DNA of 64,000 bases from Nafulsella turpanensis ZLM-10 (GTDB lineage: Bacteria; Bacteroidota; Bacteroidia; Cytophagales; Cyclobacteriaceae), in NCBI RefSeq assembly GCF_000346615.1, contig NZ_ANNU01000013.1, positions 62,001 through 126,000 of the forward strand, in the 5' to 3' direction. The notes beneath the pieces are model-generated. The model did not search any database. It saw nothing but the letters and a program-made list of their open reading frames with translations, and was not told the origin of the DNA. Position numbers and translations under genes: made by a program. Of the stretch, positions 24,437 through 33,511 are shown one piece after another. How positions within the stretch are numbered: position 1 is the first letter of the stretch; each line of letters starts with the position of its first letter.

Positions 24437-24558
24437 GCATTCTGTGAGCTCTTCCTGTCCTGGTTCCTGGCTCTTGATTCTTTGCTCCTGAATCTGATAC
24501 TACCGTCTTTAGTCCATTGTCTCACGTCTCAAATCTCCTGTCTCCCATCTAAAATCTC
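24437..24558. repeat. stop-side word arrays, locus A (after ferredoxin gene)
   Basis: On the plus strand: CTGGTTC, CTGGCTC, TTGATTC, TTTGCTC, CTGAATC, then TCTCACG, TCTCAAA, TCTCCTG, TCTCCCA, TCTAAAA. The last array is in 7-bp phase from 24520 into the stop codon of the ferredoxin gene (24559). Confidence 0.65.
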
Positions 24559-25137
24559 CTAGTGCACCCGCAGCTCCGTACTGCCATTTGGCATCATTAC
24601 ATACACTTTAGTATTAACTGTCTGGTTTCCGAACTTGAATGTATTGACAGGCGTGCTGTGGGGACGCTTTTTTTGAATTTCTTCTCTTGGGCCGAAGTAA
24701 AGGGCACCACTTGGGCATACGGTGGCACACATTGGCTTTTTGCCGATACTGGTGCGGTCGTAGCAGAGGTTGCACTTCATCATGAGCTCAGCCGCTTCCA
24801 TTTTCTTCGGTACCCCGAACGGACAGGCCATTACGCAGTTGGAGCAGCCAATACAGAGGGATGTGTTGGCTGAGTGCACTACTCCATTGCTGTCTTTGGC
24901 AATGGCATCGGCCGGACAAACATTGGCACAGGCAGGGTCTTCGCAGTGCATACATACCTGCACGGTCGTTTGCACGGAATGGGCTCTGTCGACATAGTTT
25001 ACATGTATCATAGGCTCCTCTCCATTCGTTTCGCACTCGGCACAGGCGGCCTCGCAGGCACGACAGCCAATACAGCGCTGCATGTCCACAAAAAACTCCA
25101 TTTCCTGGTTAAAATTCTTTACTGGTTCTGATGCCAT
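24559..25137 (-). CDS. four-cluster [4Fe-4S] ferredoxin subunit of molybdoenzyme
   Basis: 192 residues with four Cys groups: [35 protein letters not shown] and CNLCYDRTS...CATVC. This is the electron-transfer subunit type seen beside DMSO-reductase-family enzymes (NarH/NrfC/HycB class). It starts 31 bp after the catalytic gene's stop. It should pass electrons between the membrane/Rieske parts and the molybdoenzyme. No signal peptide. Confidence 0.9.
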   Translation of the reverse strand: MASEPVKNFNQEMEFFVDMQRCIGCRACEAACAECETNGEEPMIHVNYVDRAHSVQTTVQVCMHCEDPACANVCPADAIAKDSNGVVHSANTSLCIGCSNCVMACPFGVPKKMEAAELMMKCNLCYDRTSIGKKPMCATVCPSGALYFGPREEIQKKRPHSTPVNTFKFGNQTVNTKVYVMMPNGSTELRVH

Positions 25138-25168
25138 AAGTCTGTTTTTACAAATTCAAAAAAATATT

Positions 25169-27381
25169 TTATGCACTCTGGTATGCTTTCGATTCTGATG
25201 ATGGTGGTGCCTGTACTCCCGTAGGAATTAACTGGCAGGCACATACCTTAAATTCAGGCATTTTCGAAATAGGGTCCAGCGTACCAATCGTAAGCTGATT
25301 GGCTGATTTCGGTCCCGCCCAGTGGTAAGGAATAAAAACGGTATCTTTCCGGATGGTTGTGACCACCTGGGCAGGGAATTCGGCCTCCCCTCGTCGGGTT
25401 TTGACTTTTACGATTTCCCTGTCTTTTATTCCATATTGCTGTGCCAGGCTTGGGTGTATCTCTAATAGTGGCTCCGGGTACGGGTCTACCAAACGGCCAA
25501 TGCGCCGGGTTTGGGTACCACTCAGGTACTGGGAAACCACCCGTCCGGTCGTTAAAACAACAGGATAATCTTTATCAGTCGGTTCACTTGGCGGACGGTA
25601 AGGGGCCGGATTAAAGTGGGCTTTTCCATCTGCCGTGGCAAACTTTCGGTCTTCCCAGAGCCGGGGGGTACCCGGGTGATCAAGCGAAGGACAAGGCCAG
25701 AAAACTCCGTAGTTCTTGACAATTTTTTCGTAGGTGATACCGAAATAATCCGCAGTCCCGCCTTTGGAAGCAACCCTCAATTCATTGAAAATATCCTCGC
25801 TCTTTTTATAAGGGAATTTATCGCCGGCACCCAGGCGATGTGCCAGTTCAATAATGATAGAGGCATCCGTACGGGCATCGCCAGGCGGTGTCACTACCGG
25901 ATTTATTTTTACGACACGCCCTTCAGCAGTTGTACCCGTGCCTTCTTCTTCCTCATGCAGGGCGCCTGCCAGCACTACATCGGCATGGCGGGCAGTATCA
26001 TTCAGGAAGAAGTCGATGGCGACATAATATTCCAGTTTTTCCAAGGCCTCCCTTACCATATTATTGTTAGGCAGGGAAACAATCGGGTTAAAGCAGATAG
26101 ATAGTAAGCCCTTGATTTCGCCACGGTGGATGGCCTCCACCAGCTCATAAGCCGACAAGCCCTTACCCGGCATTTCCTTCTCATCTATACCCCAAACGTC
26201 CGCAATATACTTACGGTGCTCAGGATTCGTGATATCGCGGTTGCCCGGCAGCTGGTCGCACTTATGTCCGTGCTCACGGCCTCCCTGTCCGTTCCCCTGT
26301 CCTGTAATGGTGCCATACAATAAGGCTTTCCAAGACGGCCGGTTGCCAGCACCAGGTTGATGCAACCCAGCACGTTTTCAACTCCTTTGGAGTGCTGTTC
26401 AATACCCCGGGCGTGCAGCATAAAACTGGTATCGGTTTTTCCCCACATTTCAGCTGCCTTCCTGATACTTTCTGCTGGAATGCCAGTGATTTCTTCGGCC
26501 CACTCCAGGCTGTGGTTTTTCACTGAGGCAATGGTTTCATCAAAGCCGCTGGTGTGGTTATCGATAAAATCGTGGTCAAGCCAGTTATTTTCCACCAGGT
26601 GGTTTAGCATGGCACCATACAAAGCCGAATCGGTTCCGGGCTTTATTGGCAGGTGCAGGTCGGCGGTACGGGCAACTGGGGTAACCCGTGGGTCGACAAC
26701 AATAATTTTCGCTCCATTATCGCGTGCTTCCCAGATGTAGTGAATAAGCGTTGGAAAGGTCTCGCTGACATTTGAGCCGCAAATCATTATGACTTTAGCA
26801 TGCTTCAGGTCAGCCCAGCTGTTGGAGATACGGTCAAGGCCAAATGCTTTTTTATTCCCGCCACCGGCACTCACCATGCAAAGGCGGCCGTTATAATCTA
26901 GGTTAGCAGTTTTAAGAGCTACACGGGCGAATTTACCCATAAGGTAACTCTGCTCGTTGGTGAGCGAAACGCCCGAAAGCACTGCAAAAGCATCATTCCC
27001 GTAAGTGCTTTGAATACGCTTCATTTCCGAAACAGTCCTACTCATGGCAGTTTCCCAGTCTATCGGTCGAAAGCCCACTCCCTCCACTCTTTCAATGGGA
27101 GACATCAGGCGGTCGGGGTGGTTATTTTGCAGGTAGCGGGCTACTCCCTTAGGGCACATCCGGCCTTCATTGAAGGGGAACTCCATCCAGGGTTCAAAGC
27201 CTACAATTTTATTGTCTTTGGCCTTTAGTTGAATGCCGCACTGCATACCACAAAAGCAACAGTGGGTCTTCACCATCTTATCGGGCTCGGCATGCCCCTC
27301 AAAACCACCTTTGGGCGTATATGCTTTGTGGGGGCCGTATTGTTCTACAATTTTATCAACAGAAGTGGGCAGTTTTGCCAT
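25169..27381 (-). pseudogene. Nas-type nitrate reductase catalytic subunit, split by a frameshift
   Basis: Two overlapping ORFs, 26185-27381 (N-terminal part) and 25169-26365 (C-terminal part), each 398 codons, together match one molybdopterin oxidoreductase. The N-terminal part has a [4Fe-4S] site (Cys41, 44, 48, 76) and the Mo-ligand region NGRLCMVSAGG (Cys168). Its true sequence ends near ATGRLGKP; the family motif [16 protein letters not shown] then continues in the second frame. The shift is at about 26310-26330 (net -1). The C-terminal part includes the molydopterin-binding end ([11 protein letters not shown]). Nitrate is the likely substrate from the Cys ligand, cofactor genes and neighbours. 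Mutation or sequencing error cannot be separated here. Confidence 0.85.
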
Positions 27382-27389
27382 TTTTATAG

Positions 27390-27585
27390 TCGTTAGTCTT
27401 GAGTCCTTAGTCTTAAGCCCCTGATTGTTGCGTGCCGGTTATTTTTATTATTAAGTAGTCAGTATCAAGCATTAAGAGGTTTGTGCCATGCGCTTACATC
27501 TATTGTCCACCTTCCGACAGCTAGGTGGTCTAAAGTCAACCTGTCTCAAATCTCAAATCTCACGTCTCCTGTCTCCCATCTCCCG
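27390..27585. repeat. word arrays between membrane subunit and catalytic gene
   Basis: Near the catalytic start: TTAGTCT, TGAGTCC, TTAGTCT, TAAGCCC. Next to the membrane-subunit stop are six in-phase heptamers: TCTCAAA, TCTCAAA, TCTCACG, TCTCCTG, TCTCCCA, TCTCCCG (27544-27585), ending exactly at the stop codon. Unlike loci A-D there is no TGTCATTGCG element. Confidence 0.65.
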
Positions 27586-28641
27586 CTAACCGAAAAACTG
27601 CCCCTGCTGCTCACGTGCGGCAAACTGGGCTTTGGCAAGGGCGGCTCGTTTTCCTTCAGGGCTGTAATCAAGGTGGCTTCCGCCTCCCTCGAGGTCAAAG
27701 TTAAAATCGAGCTCTTTCGTTACCTTTTTCAGGTCATTCACATGAAGTTGAGTGGCAAACTCATGGCCGGTATGCGGACAAACCGCCATCCCTAAACGGG
27801 CACCTTCTTTCCGGTACACATTAGTACCCAGCTGTGCCGGTCGCTGAAATATATGAAAGAACTTTCCGAAGGGAATCCATACCAGGAACAGGATGACAGT
27901 TATGGCATGTGTAACAGACATAAACTCGAAGGTTTTGCCCTGCATAAAGGAGTAGTCGAAGGTTAAGCCCAAACCGGTAACTGAAATGGCCTGCAGTAAT
28001 ATGAGCGGCATCCAGTCGTCCTGAAAGGTTTGGGTTGCAATCAGTCCTCCGTTTTTTATGCGGCGACGCATCATTAAAACAGCACCAACGATGACTAAAA
28101 GGGAGCACCAGTTAAGGATATGGAAAGCATTGAAGGCAATAAAGCCTCCCAACTCAAATTCTGCCACATGAAAGCCAAACACATGGGCCTCGTAAATATC
28201 CAAGGTTCCGGGTTGTAGGGTAAAGTGAATCCAGCCGAAGGTTAGGGGAATAGTAACCATAAAAGCCAGCATACAGCCGGTAGCCAGCAGAAAGTGGCCC
28301 CACCAGCGGCTCCTTCCACGTGGGTAGATAAAGCGCTGGAACATGATATTCTTGACAAACTGCTGAATTACAAAGCCTAAGTAAGGGAAGAATCGCTTAC
28401 TGAACACAAACTTCCAGGTCCGCCGCCAGTAGAGCCGTGTTGGTGGCCGCTGTAGCCATACAGAATAGCGGTACATGATACCAAACACCGCAAAGATAGT
28501 TCCGAAGAGATAAGCAATCAGTGCCGCATCGAAGTTCTGCAGGTCGCGGGAGCCAACATATACCAGAGCTATTGCCAATAGCATGGCAATGGTGGCGTTT
28601 ATTAAAGCTTTTCTGTTTAAGGAATAAAAGATTCTAAACAT
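27586..28641 (-). CDS. membrane subunit, putative quinol-oxidising b-type protein
   Basis: 351 residues with about six membrane segments (near 14-30, 38-55, 120-140, 170-195, 213-240 and 255-275). Several His lie in or beside the segments (GWIHFTL, AFHILNW, THAITVI), possible heme ligands. The last 75 residues are soluble. It heads the nitrate reductase set (membrane, catalytic, ferredoxin, Rieske), where NarI or an NrfD-type subunit would be expected, but the sequence is not classic NarI. The role of anchoring the complex and taking electrons from menaquinol is inferred from context. Confidence 0.6.
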   Translation of the reverse strand: MFRIFYSLNRKALINATIAMLLAIALVYVGSRDLQNFDAALIAYLFGTIFAVFGIMYRYSVWLQRPPTRLYWRRTWKFVFSKRFFPYLGFVIQQFVKNIMFQRFIYPRGRSRWWGHFLLATGCMLAFMVTIPLTFGWIHFTLQPGTLDIYEAHVFGFHVAEFELGGFIAFNAFHILNWCSLLVIVGAVLMMRRRIKNGGLIATQTFQDDWMPLILLQAISVTGLGLTFDYSFMQGKTFEFMSVTHAITVILFLVWIPFGKFFHIFQRPAQLGTNVYRKEGARLGMAVCPHTGHEFATQLHVNDLKKVTKELDFNFDLEGGGSHLDYSPEGKRAALAKAQFAAREQQGQFFG

Positions 28642-28926
28642 AGAAGAGATGGTTTAAAATTCCACTCATGTACTACCTCATGAAATCGGCCACAACACAA
28701 CAGAAAAGATACAGCAATATAAAATCGGCCCTAAAGCCTCCTTGTATCTCTTTTAAGTCAGTTGTCCTAATCTTCTCAATACAATACAAAATTCAAAACA
28801 TTATAAAAACGTATCAACACTCTATATACCCGTTCTATTTAGAGAACAGATGCATTCTTTACTAAATGAAGTTCAAATTTACCTATCTGGCAGATCTAAA
28901 AGGATGACAATCCTCAGTAATTGAAA

Positions 28927-28938
28927 TGATAATTATCA
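28927..28938. promoter_or_regulatory. FNR-like palindrome TGAT-AATT-ATCA
   Basis: AATGAT-AATT-ATCATG lies in the 505-bp divergent gap (28642-29146), 286 bp from the nitrate reductase membrane gene and 209 bp from the SLAC1-type gene. I see no gene in the gap. Confidence 0.65.
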
Positions 28939-29029
28939 TGTTTGCTCCTGAAGTCTGCACTTCTTCCTGAAAATGCACCGCTCCTTCTCCGTCAGCCCCT
29001 GCTCCTGCCTTTCGTTTCTGGACATTTAT

Positions 29030-29041
29030 TGAGTAATATCA
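29030..29041. promoter_or_regulatory. weak FNR-like site TGAG-TAAT-ATCA
   Basis: TTGAG-TAAT-ATCAA is one base off TTGAT-N4-ATCAA and lies 106 bp before the SLAC1-type gene. It is weaker than the neighbouring site. Confidence 0.3.
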
Positions 29042-29146
29042 ATTCTTTTACTGAGTACCATCATTTATTATCCGGGCACAGGCTCCTTATTTTGCAAAAA
29101 CAAACTTGTTTACCCTTTACCCTGACAGCCAGCAACAAAAAATAAA

Positions 29147-30199
29147 ATGACGATTGTAGCCACCCTGAAAGAAGAAGCAAAGAGCCTTTTTCCCGCCTAC
29201 TTTGCCCTTGTAATGTCCACCGGAATTGTCTCGATTGCCGCTCATTTACTGGACTTCCCTTCTATTAGTAATGGGCTTTTCTGGCTCAATAATGCACTCT
29301 ACTTCTTTCTGTTGGGAATGCTCCTCTCACGGCTACTCTTTTATTTCCCTTCTTTTCTCGAAGATTTTAATTCACATGCAAAAGGGGCCGGCTTTTTTAC
29401 ACTGGTGGCCGGAACCTGTATATTAGGAACCCAGTATGTTCTCCTGAAAGGCTGGTTTATGCCAGCCATGGGACTCTGGTACTTCGGGCTTATTCTTTGG
29501 CTGGTCCTGATTTATGCCTTTTTCGTCATGATTATTGTGAAGAGAGAAAAGCCATCGCTGGAAAAGGGTATTAATGGAATCTGGCTGGTCATAGTGGTCG
29601 CTACACAGGCCGTTTCTGTTCTCGGAACTTTACTCTCTGAGCACCTGCCCTTCCCCACCGAAAGGGTCATTTTTCTTACCCTCTCCGGTTACCTGCTCGG
29701 CTGTATGCTCTACATCATCCTCATTACCCTTATTTTCTACCGCCTTGCATTTTACCCTATGCGGGCAGAAGAATTTGCACCTCCTTTTTGGATTAATATG
29801 GGAGCGGTCGCCATCAGCACCTTATCAGGAGCCACACTCATCCTGTTTATCAATGAAAATACAGGCTTTCTCGATTTTATTCCATTCCTGAAGGGCTTCA
29901 GCCTGTTTTTCTGGGCTACCGGCAGCTGGTGGATTCCCATTATCGTTATTCTGGGCATCTGGCGACACATTTATAACCACATCCCCCTCTTTTATCACCC
30001 CCAGTATTGGGGCATGGTATTCCCCCTTGGTATGTATACCGTCTGTACCTGGCGACTGGCTCAAGCCTTTGACCTTGACTACCTGAAGTTGATTCCCACC
30101 TACTTTATTTACCTGGCTTTTACTGCATGGGTACTTACCTTTCTGGGGCTGCTTTATAATTTTTTTCGGCTTTTATCTGGAAAAAAGATGCCTGCCTGA
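29147..30199 (+). CDS. TDT/SLAC1-family anion channel-like protein
   Basis: 350 residues with about ten membrane segments; it begins LFPAYFALVMSTGIVSIAAHLL, the signature of the tellurite-resistance/dicarboxylate transporter family (TehA, plant SLAC1). SLAC1 passes nitrate and chloride (known). Here it is divergent from the nitrate reductase operon and no NarK or NrtABC is seen, so it is a candidate nitrate (or nitrite) channel (inference). A cytochrome c gene follows 77 bp downstream. Other family members carry malate or sulfite. Confidence 0.85.
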   Translation: MTIVATLKEEAKSLFPAYFALVMSTGIVSIAAHLLDFPSISNGLFWLNNALYFFLLGMLLSRLLFYFPSFLEDFNSHAKGAGFFTLVAGTCILGTQYVLLKGWFMPAMGLWYFGLILWLVLIYAFFVMIIVKREKPSLEKGINGIWLVIVVATQAVSVLGTLLSEHLPFPTERVIFLTLSGYLLGCMLYIILITLIFYRLAFYPMRAEEFAPPFWINMGAVAISTLSGATLILFINENTGFLDFIPFLKGFSLFFWATGSWWIPIIVILGIWRHIYNHIPLFYHPQYWGMVFPLGMYTVCTWRLAQAFDLDYLKLIPTYFIYLAFTAWVLTFLGLLYNFFRLLSGKKMPA

Positions 30200-30276
30200 T
30201 GCTGCCAAAGCCAACTCATCGTTAAGGCCTTCGTAAAAAGGGTGTACGATAGTTTAAAACTTTAACTTTTTTATCT

Positions 30277-30798
30277 ATGCATTTACCGATACTAAAAAAG
30301 TACGGCACCATTTTTTTCCTGAGCCTGTTCCCGTTCGCATTTACCGCCTGCGGTGGCGGAACTGAAGAAGGTGAGGTTACAGAGGAGACCGGAGTGGAAG
30401 AAGTCGGAATTTCCGCAGAAGAAGCCCTGGCAAATCCCATGGAAGTGAAAGGCGTTGGCCCTATACATGAACTTACCCTGGAAGCAGCCATTAACCAGGA
30501 ACTTGCCACGGAAGGCGAGGCTATTTTTAGCCAGTACTGCACCCCCTGCCACAAAATTGAGGAACGCTATATCGGACCAGCAATTGGTGATGTTACTACC
30601 CGCCGGAGCCCGGAATGGATTATGAATATGATTCTGAACCCTGAGCAGATGGTAAAGGAAGACCCCATTGCCAAGCAACTGCTGGCCGAGTATATGTCGC
30701 CCATGGCCGACCAGAATTTAACAGAAGAGCAGGCCAGAGCCATCCTTGAATATTTCCGCACCCTCAGCGAAACTAATAACGGGGAAGCCGAATCTTAA
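30277..30798 (+). CDS. monoheme cytochrome c lipoprotein
   Basis: 173 residues. Signal peptide with lipobox FTACG (Cys near 25), an acidic linker and a heme motif CTPCHK with the conserved stretch EERYIGPA and candidate axial Met in YMSPMADQN. It should sit as a lipoprotein in the periplasm. The last 75 residues are close to identical to the cytochrome next to nosZ (56710), sharing EWIMNMILNPEQMVKED and LEYFRTL, so the two are recent duplicates. It could feed the nitrate or terminal oxidase chain (inference). Confidence 0.85.
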   Translation: MHLPILKKYGTIFFLSLFPFAFTACGGGTEEGEVTEETGVEEVGISAEEALANPMEVKGVGPIHELTLEAAINQELATEGEAIFSQYCTPCHKIEERYIGPAIGDVTTRRSPEWIMNMILNPEQMVKEDPIAKQLLAEYMSPMADQNLTEEQARAILEYFRTLSETNNGEAES

Positions 30799-30816
30799 AA
30801 ATATTTTCAGAAACAG

Positions 30817-30860
30817 AAAAGGCTGTGCCGCCTGAGTGAGCGACACAGCCTTCTTTATTT
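30817..30860 (+). terminator. terminator after cytochrome c lipoprotein
   Basis: AAGGCTGTG (30819-30827) pairs with CACAGCCTT (30844-30852), followed by CTTTATTTAT. It separates this unit from the convergent ccoI. Confidence 0.75.
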
Positions 30861-30941
30861 ATACATGGCTGACTGATTTTCCTCTCTTCTGAGGGGGTCA
30901 GACTGAACATTTTCTCCTTTATCTGCTGCACCAACCTTTTA

Positions 30942-33389
30942 TCAGGCAGCCTTATTCATCGCAGGCACTGAGCCTGCCGCCACCTCTGCCCGGCTGTACT
31001 TTTGCTTTTCCAGCTTCCGGGCCATTAGCTGCACTCCCAGCGTTACAAAGCCCACTATGGTAACGGAGCTTAGCGGCATTAAAATGGCACAGACAATGGG
31101 ACTAAGCTGGGCACTTACCGCGAAACTTAAGCCGATGATGTTGTAGAGAAATGAAAGCAGGAAAGCGATATTAATGATTTTCCGGCTCCCTTTTGCCAGC
31201 TGCATCGACTTCAGAATTTTATCGAAACTCTTCGCATCGAGGATAGCATCGCAGGCAGGTGAAAAGTGGTAAATATCGTCGCTCACGCTAATACCTACAT
31301 TACTTTCCTGCAGGGCACCGGCATCGTTCAGTCCATCGCCAATCATCAGCACTTTTCTTCCTTTTTCCTTCAGCTTTCGGATATAGCTAAGCTTACCCAT
31401 CGGCTGCTGGTTAAAATGAAGTTCATCGAATAAGGGCTGCAGCTTGGTCCGCTCGCGGTCATTATCGCCACTCAGCAGGTGCAGCTGGTACTGATGCTCT
31501 CTTAATTCTGCCTGCAGGTCGGCCAATCCTTCGCGGTACTGGCTGTTAAACTGGTAAAAACCTAAAGACTGCCCATCGCGGCTTACATACACCCTGGTAG
31601 CTCCCCTATCGGCTGCTTCTACATGGGTTCCGGTAAATGCCGCAGAACCCAGTCGATACTCCTGCCCGTTTACTTTTCCACTCAGGCCGGCACCTGCTTC
31701 CTCTTTAAAATCTTCTACTGCTAAAACAGGTACCATTTCTCCTAAGCTGGCGTAAATAGACTGGCTCAAAGGGTGGGTGGAGTTTCGGGTGAGCGAGCGA
31801 ACAGCCAGCAACATATTATAATCGGTAGTGCCGGTAAACTGCAGGCTGCCTTTACTTTTGTGTGTAATAGTTCCTGTCTTATCAAAAACAAGGGTATCAA
31901 TATTCGCGAGGGCTTCCACGGCCTCTGCATTTTTGAGATACAGCCCCCAGCGGCCAAGCACCCGAAGGGTATTGCCCAGGGCAAAAGGAATAACGAGTGC
32001 CAGGGCACAGGGGCAGGCCACAATAAGCACGGCGGTGAGGGCATTCCACATCTTGCCCGGGTCGACAAAAAACCAGAAGGCAAGGGTGGCCAGGCTCAGT
32101 ATTAAGATAAACCAGGTAAAGCGTTTGCTGAGTCCCTGCACCATGGCCGACAGCTGGAATTTATTTCCCTTTCTGAACACTTCCTGGTTCCAGAGCTGGG
32201 TGAGGTAGCTGCTCTCCACCGGCTTCTGAATACTTACTTCCAGCATGCCACCGATTTGTCTACCGCCTGCATATAAGAAGTCGCCACTTTGCTTATTTAC
32301 CGGCTCCGATTCGCCAGTTACAAAAGCATAATCAATTTTTCCTTCTCCTTTCAGCAAAATAGAGTCGGCAGGAATCAGCTCCTGGTTTCGCACCAGAATA
32401 CGGTCACCCGTTTGCAGTTCCTTCAGCAGTACGGTTTCCTCTTTTCCCTCTTTAATTCGGGTGGCGGCCAGGGGGAAATAGCTGTTATAATCGCGTTCGA
32501 AGCTCAATGCCTCGTAGGTTTTGCTCTGGTACCATTTGCCAATGAGCAGAAAGAAGACAAGGCCAGCCAGACTATCCATATAGCCTGCACCTGTCTGGCT
32601 CAGCATTTCGTATAAGCTGCGGCCGAAAATGGTGAGTATGCCAAGGGAAATGGTTAGGTCGAGGCTCAGGTATTTATAGCGGATGCCCCGCCAGGCTGAA
32701 ATGTAAAAGTCCTTTGCAGAATACAGCACCACCGGCAGCACCAGCAGCATGTTCAGGTAAGCAAAAAACTGCTTGTAAGACTCCTCTACCAGCGACTTGC
32801 TATCGAGGTATTCGGGCAGGCTCAACATCATGATATTACCAAAGCAAAAGCCCGCTACCCCCAGCTGAATGTAAAAGCTGCGGCTAGTATTTTTCTTCTT
32901 CTCCTTCCCGCTTTCCAGCTTAATATCCGGAGCATAGCCCAGGCGACTGAGCAGCTCTGCCAGCTGACGAAGGCTCAGTCCTTTTTCCGACCAACTCAGG
33001 CTTACCTCCTTTTTCAGAAAATTAACGGTAGAAGAATAAACATTCCCATCCAGGCGGTTCAGGTTCTCGAGCAGCCAGATACAGGAACTACAATGGATGG
33101 CAGGAATATAAAAAGTAGTCTTACTAATTCGACCATCGGTAAACTGAATCAGCGATTTCCTTATCTCCTCCAGTTCCAGGAAAGCCCATTTTTCGGCATT
33201 CTCCTCCCCTCTTTTAGAGCCGGGCGCTTTTTCCATCTCGTAGTAGCCGGCCAGGTCATTCCCTTTCAGGATATCATACACCGTATGGCAGCCCTGGCAG
33301 CAAAATGAATGTTGGTCGGCTATAATGGGCGTTTCAGGACAGTCTTCCCCGCAATGGTAACAGCTTTGTTTTTCGAGTATTTTGGACAT
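30942..33389 (-). CDS. ccoI: CcoI/FixI copper-exporting P-type ATPase
   Basis: 815 residues. N-terminal Cys-rich metal-binding part (CYHCGEDC, CCQGC), an HMA domain with HCSSC, about eight membrane helices, the CPC copper site (Cys459 in VACPCALAL), the phosphorylated Asp503 in DKTGT and the hinge GDGLND. CcoI loads copper for cbb3 oxidase assembly. A longer frame to 33530 exists but its first 47 residues come from the 7-bp word array; MSKILEKQSCYHCG fits the family. It is transcribed away from ccoS. Confidence 0.92.
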   Translation of the reverse strand: MSKILEKQSCYHCGEDCPETPIIADQHSFCCQGCHTVYDILKGNDLAGYYEMEKAPGSKRGEENAEKWAFLELEEIRKSLIQFTDGRISKTTFYIPAIHCSSCIWLLENLNRLDGNVYSSTVNFLKKEVSLSWSEKGLSLRQLAELLSRLGYAPDIKLESGKEKKKNTSRSFYIQLGVAGFCFGNIMMLSLPEYLDSKSLVEESYKQFFAYLNMLLVLPVVLYSAKDFYISAWRGIRYKYLSLDLTISLGILTIFGRSLYEMLSQTGAGYMDSLAGLVFFLLIGKWYQSKTYEALSFERDYNSYFPLAATRIKEGKEETVLLKELQTGDRILVRNQELIPADSILLKGEGKIDYAFVTGESEPVNKQSGDFLYAGGRQIGGMLEVSIQKPVESSYLTQLWNQEVFRKGNKFQLSAMVQGLSKRFTWFILILSLATLAFWFFVDPGKMWNALTAVLIVACPCALALVIPFALGNTLRVLGRWGLYLKNAEAVEALANIDTLVFDKTGTITHKSKGSLQFTGTTDYNMLLAVRSLTRNSTHPLSQSIYASLGEMVPVLAVEDFKEEAGAGLSGKVNGQEYRLGSAAFTGTHVEAADRGATRVYVSRDGQSLGFYQFNSQYREGLADLQAELREHQYQLHLLSGDNDRERTKLQPLFDELHFNQQPMGKLSYIRKLKEKGRKVLMIGDGLNDAGALQESNVGISVSDDIYHFSPACDAILDAKSFDKILKSMQLAKGSRKIINIAFLLSFLYNIIGLSFAVSAQLSPIVCAILMPLSSVTIVGFVTLGVQLMARKLEKQKYSRAEVAAGSVPAMNKAA

Positions 33390-33511
33390 TAATTCGTTGG
33401 TCGTTGGTCGTTGCTGGTTGTTCGGTATTAGTGACTGGTGGTTTGTGGGTATTAAGTAGACAGTAGTAAGTATTAAGAATCTGGAATATGAGCCGACTTT
33501 TAGATGGTTAC
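33390..33511. repeat. start-side word arrays, locus B (before ccoI)
   Basis: Beside the ccoI start: GTTGGTC, GTTGGTC, GTTGCTG, GTTGTTC, then ATTAGTG, ACTGGTG, GTTTGTG, then TATTAAG, TAGACAG, TAGTAAG, TATTAAG, all in 7-bp phase. It is the longest set of the start-side words. Confidence 0.7.

Noticed and set aside
24196-24561. CRISPR array
   Set aside because: Units are only 7 bp, degenerate and without spacers; no cas genes in the window.
23674-27381. Arsenite oxidase (Rieske AioB plus molybdoenzyme)
   Set aside because: The molybdoenzyme has a Cys at the Mo-ligand position and a GQGNGQGG motif and comes with a four-cluster ferredoxin; arsenite oxidase lacks the Cys ligand and such a ferredoxin.
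28668-28865. 65-codon ORF in the divergent gap
   Set aside because: AT-rich noise next to promoter sites; no recognisable pattern.
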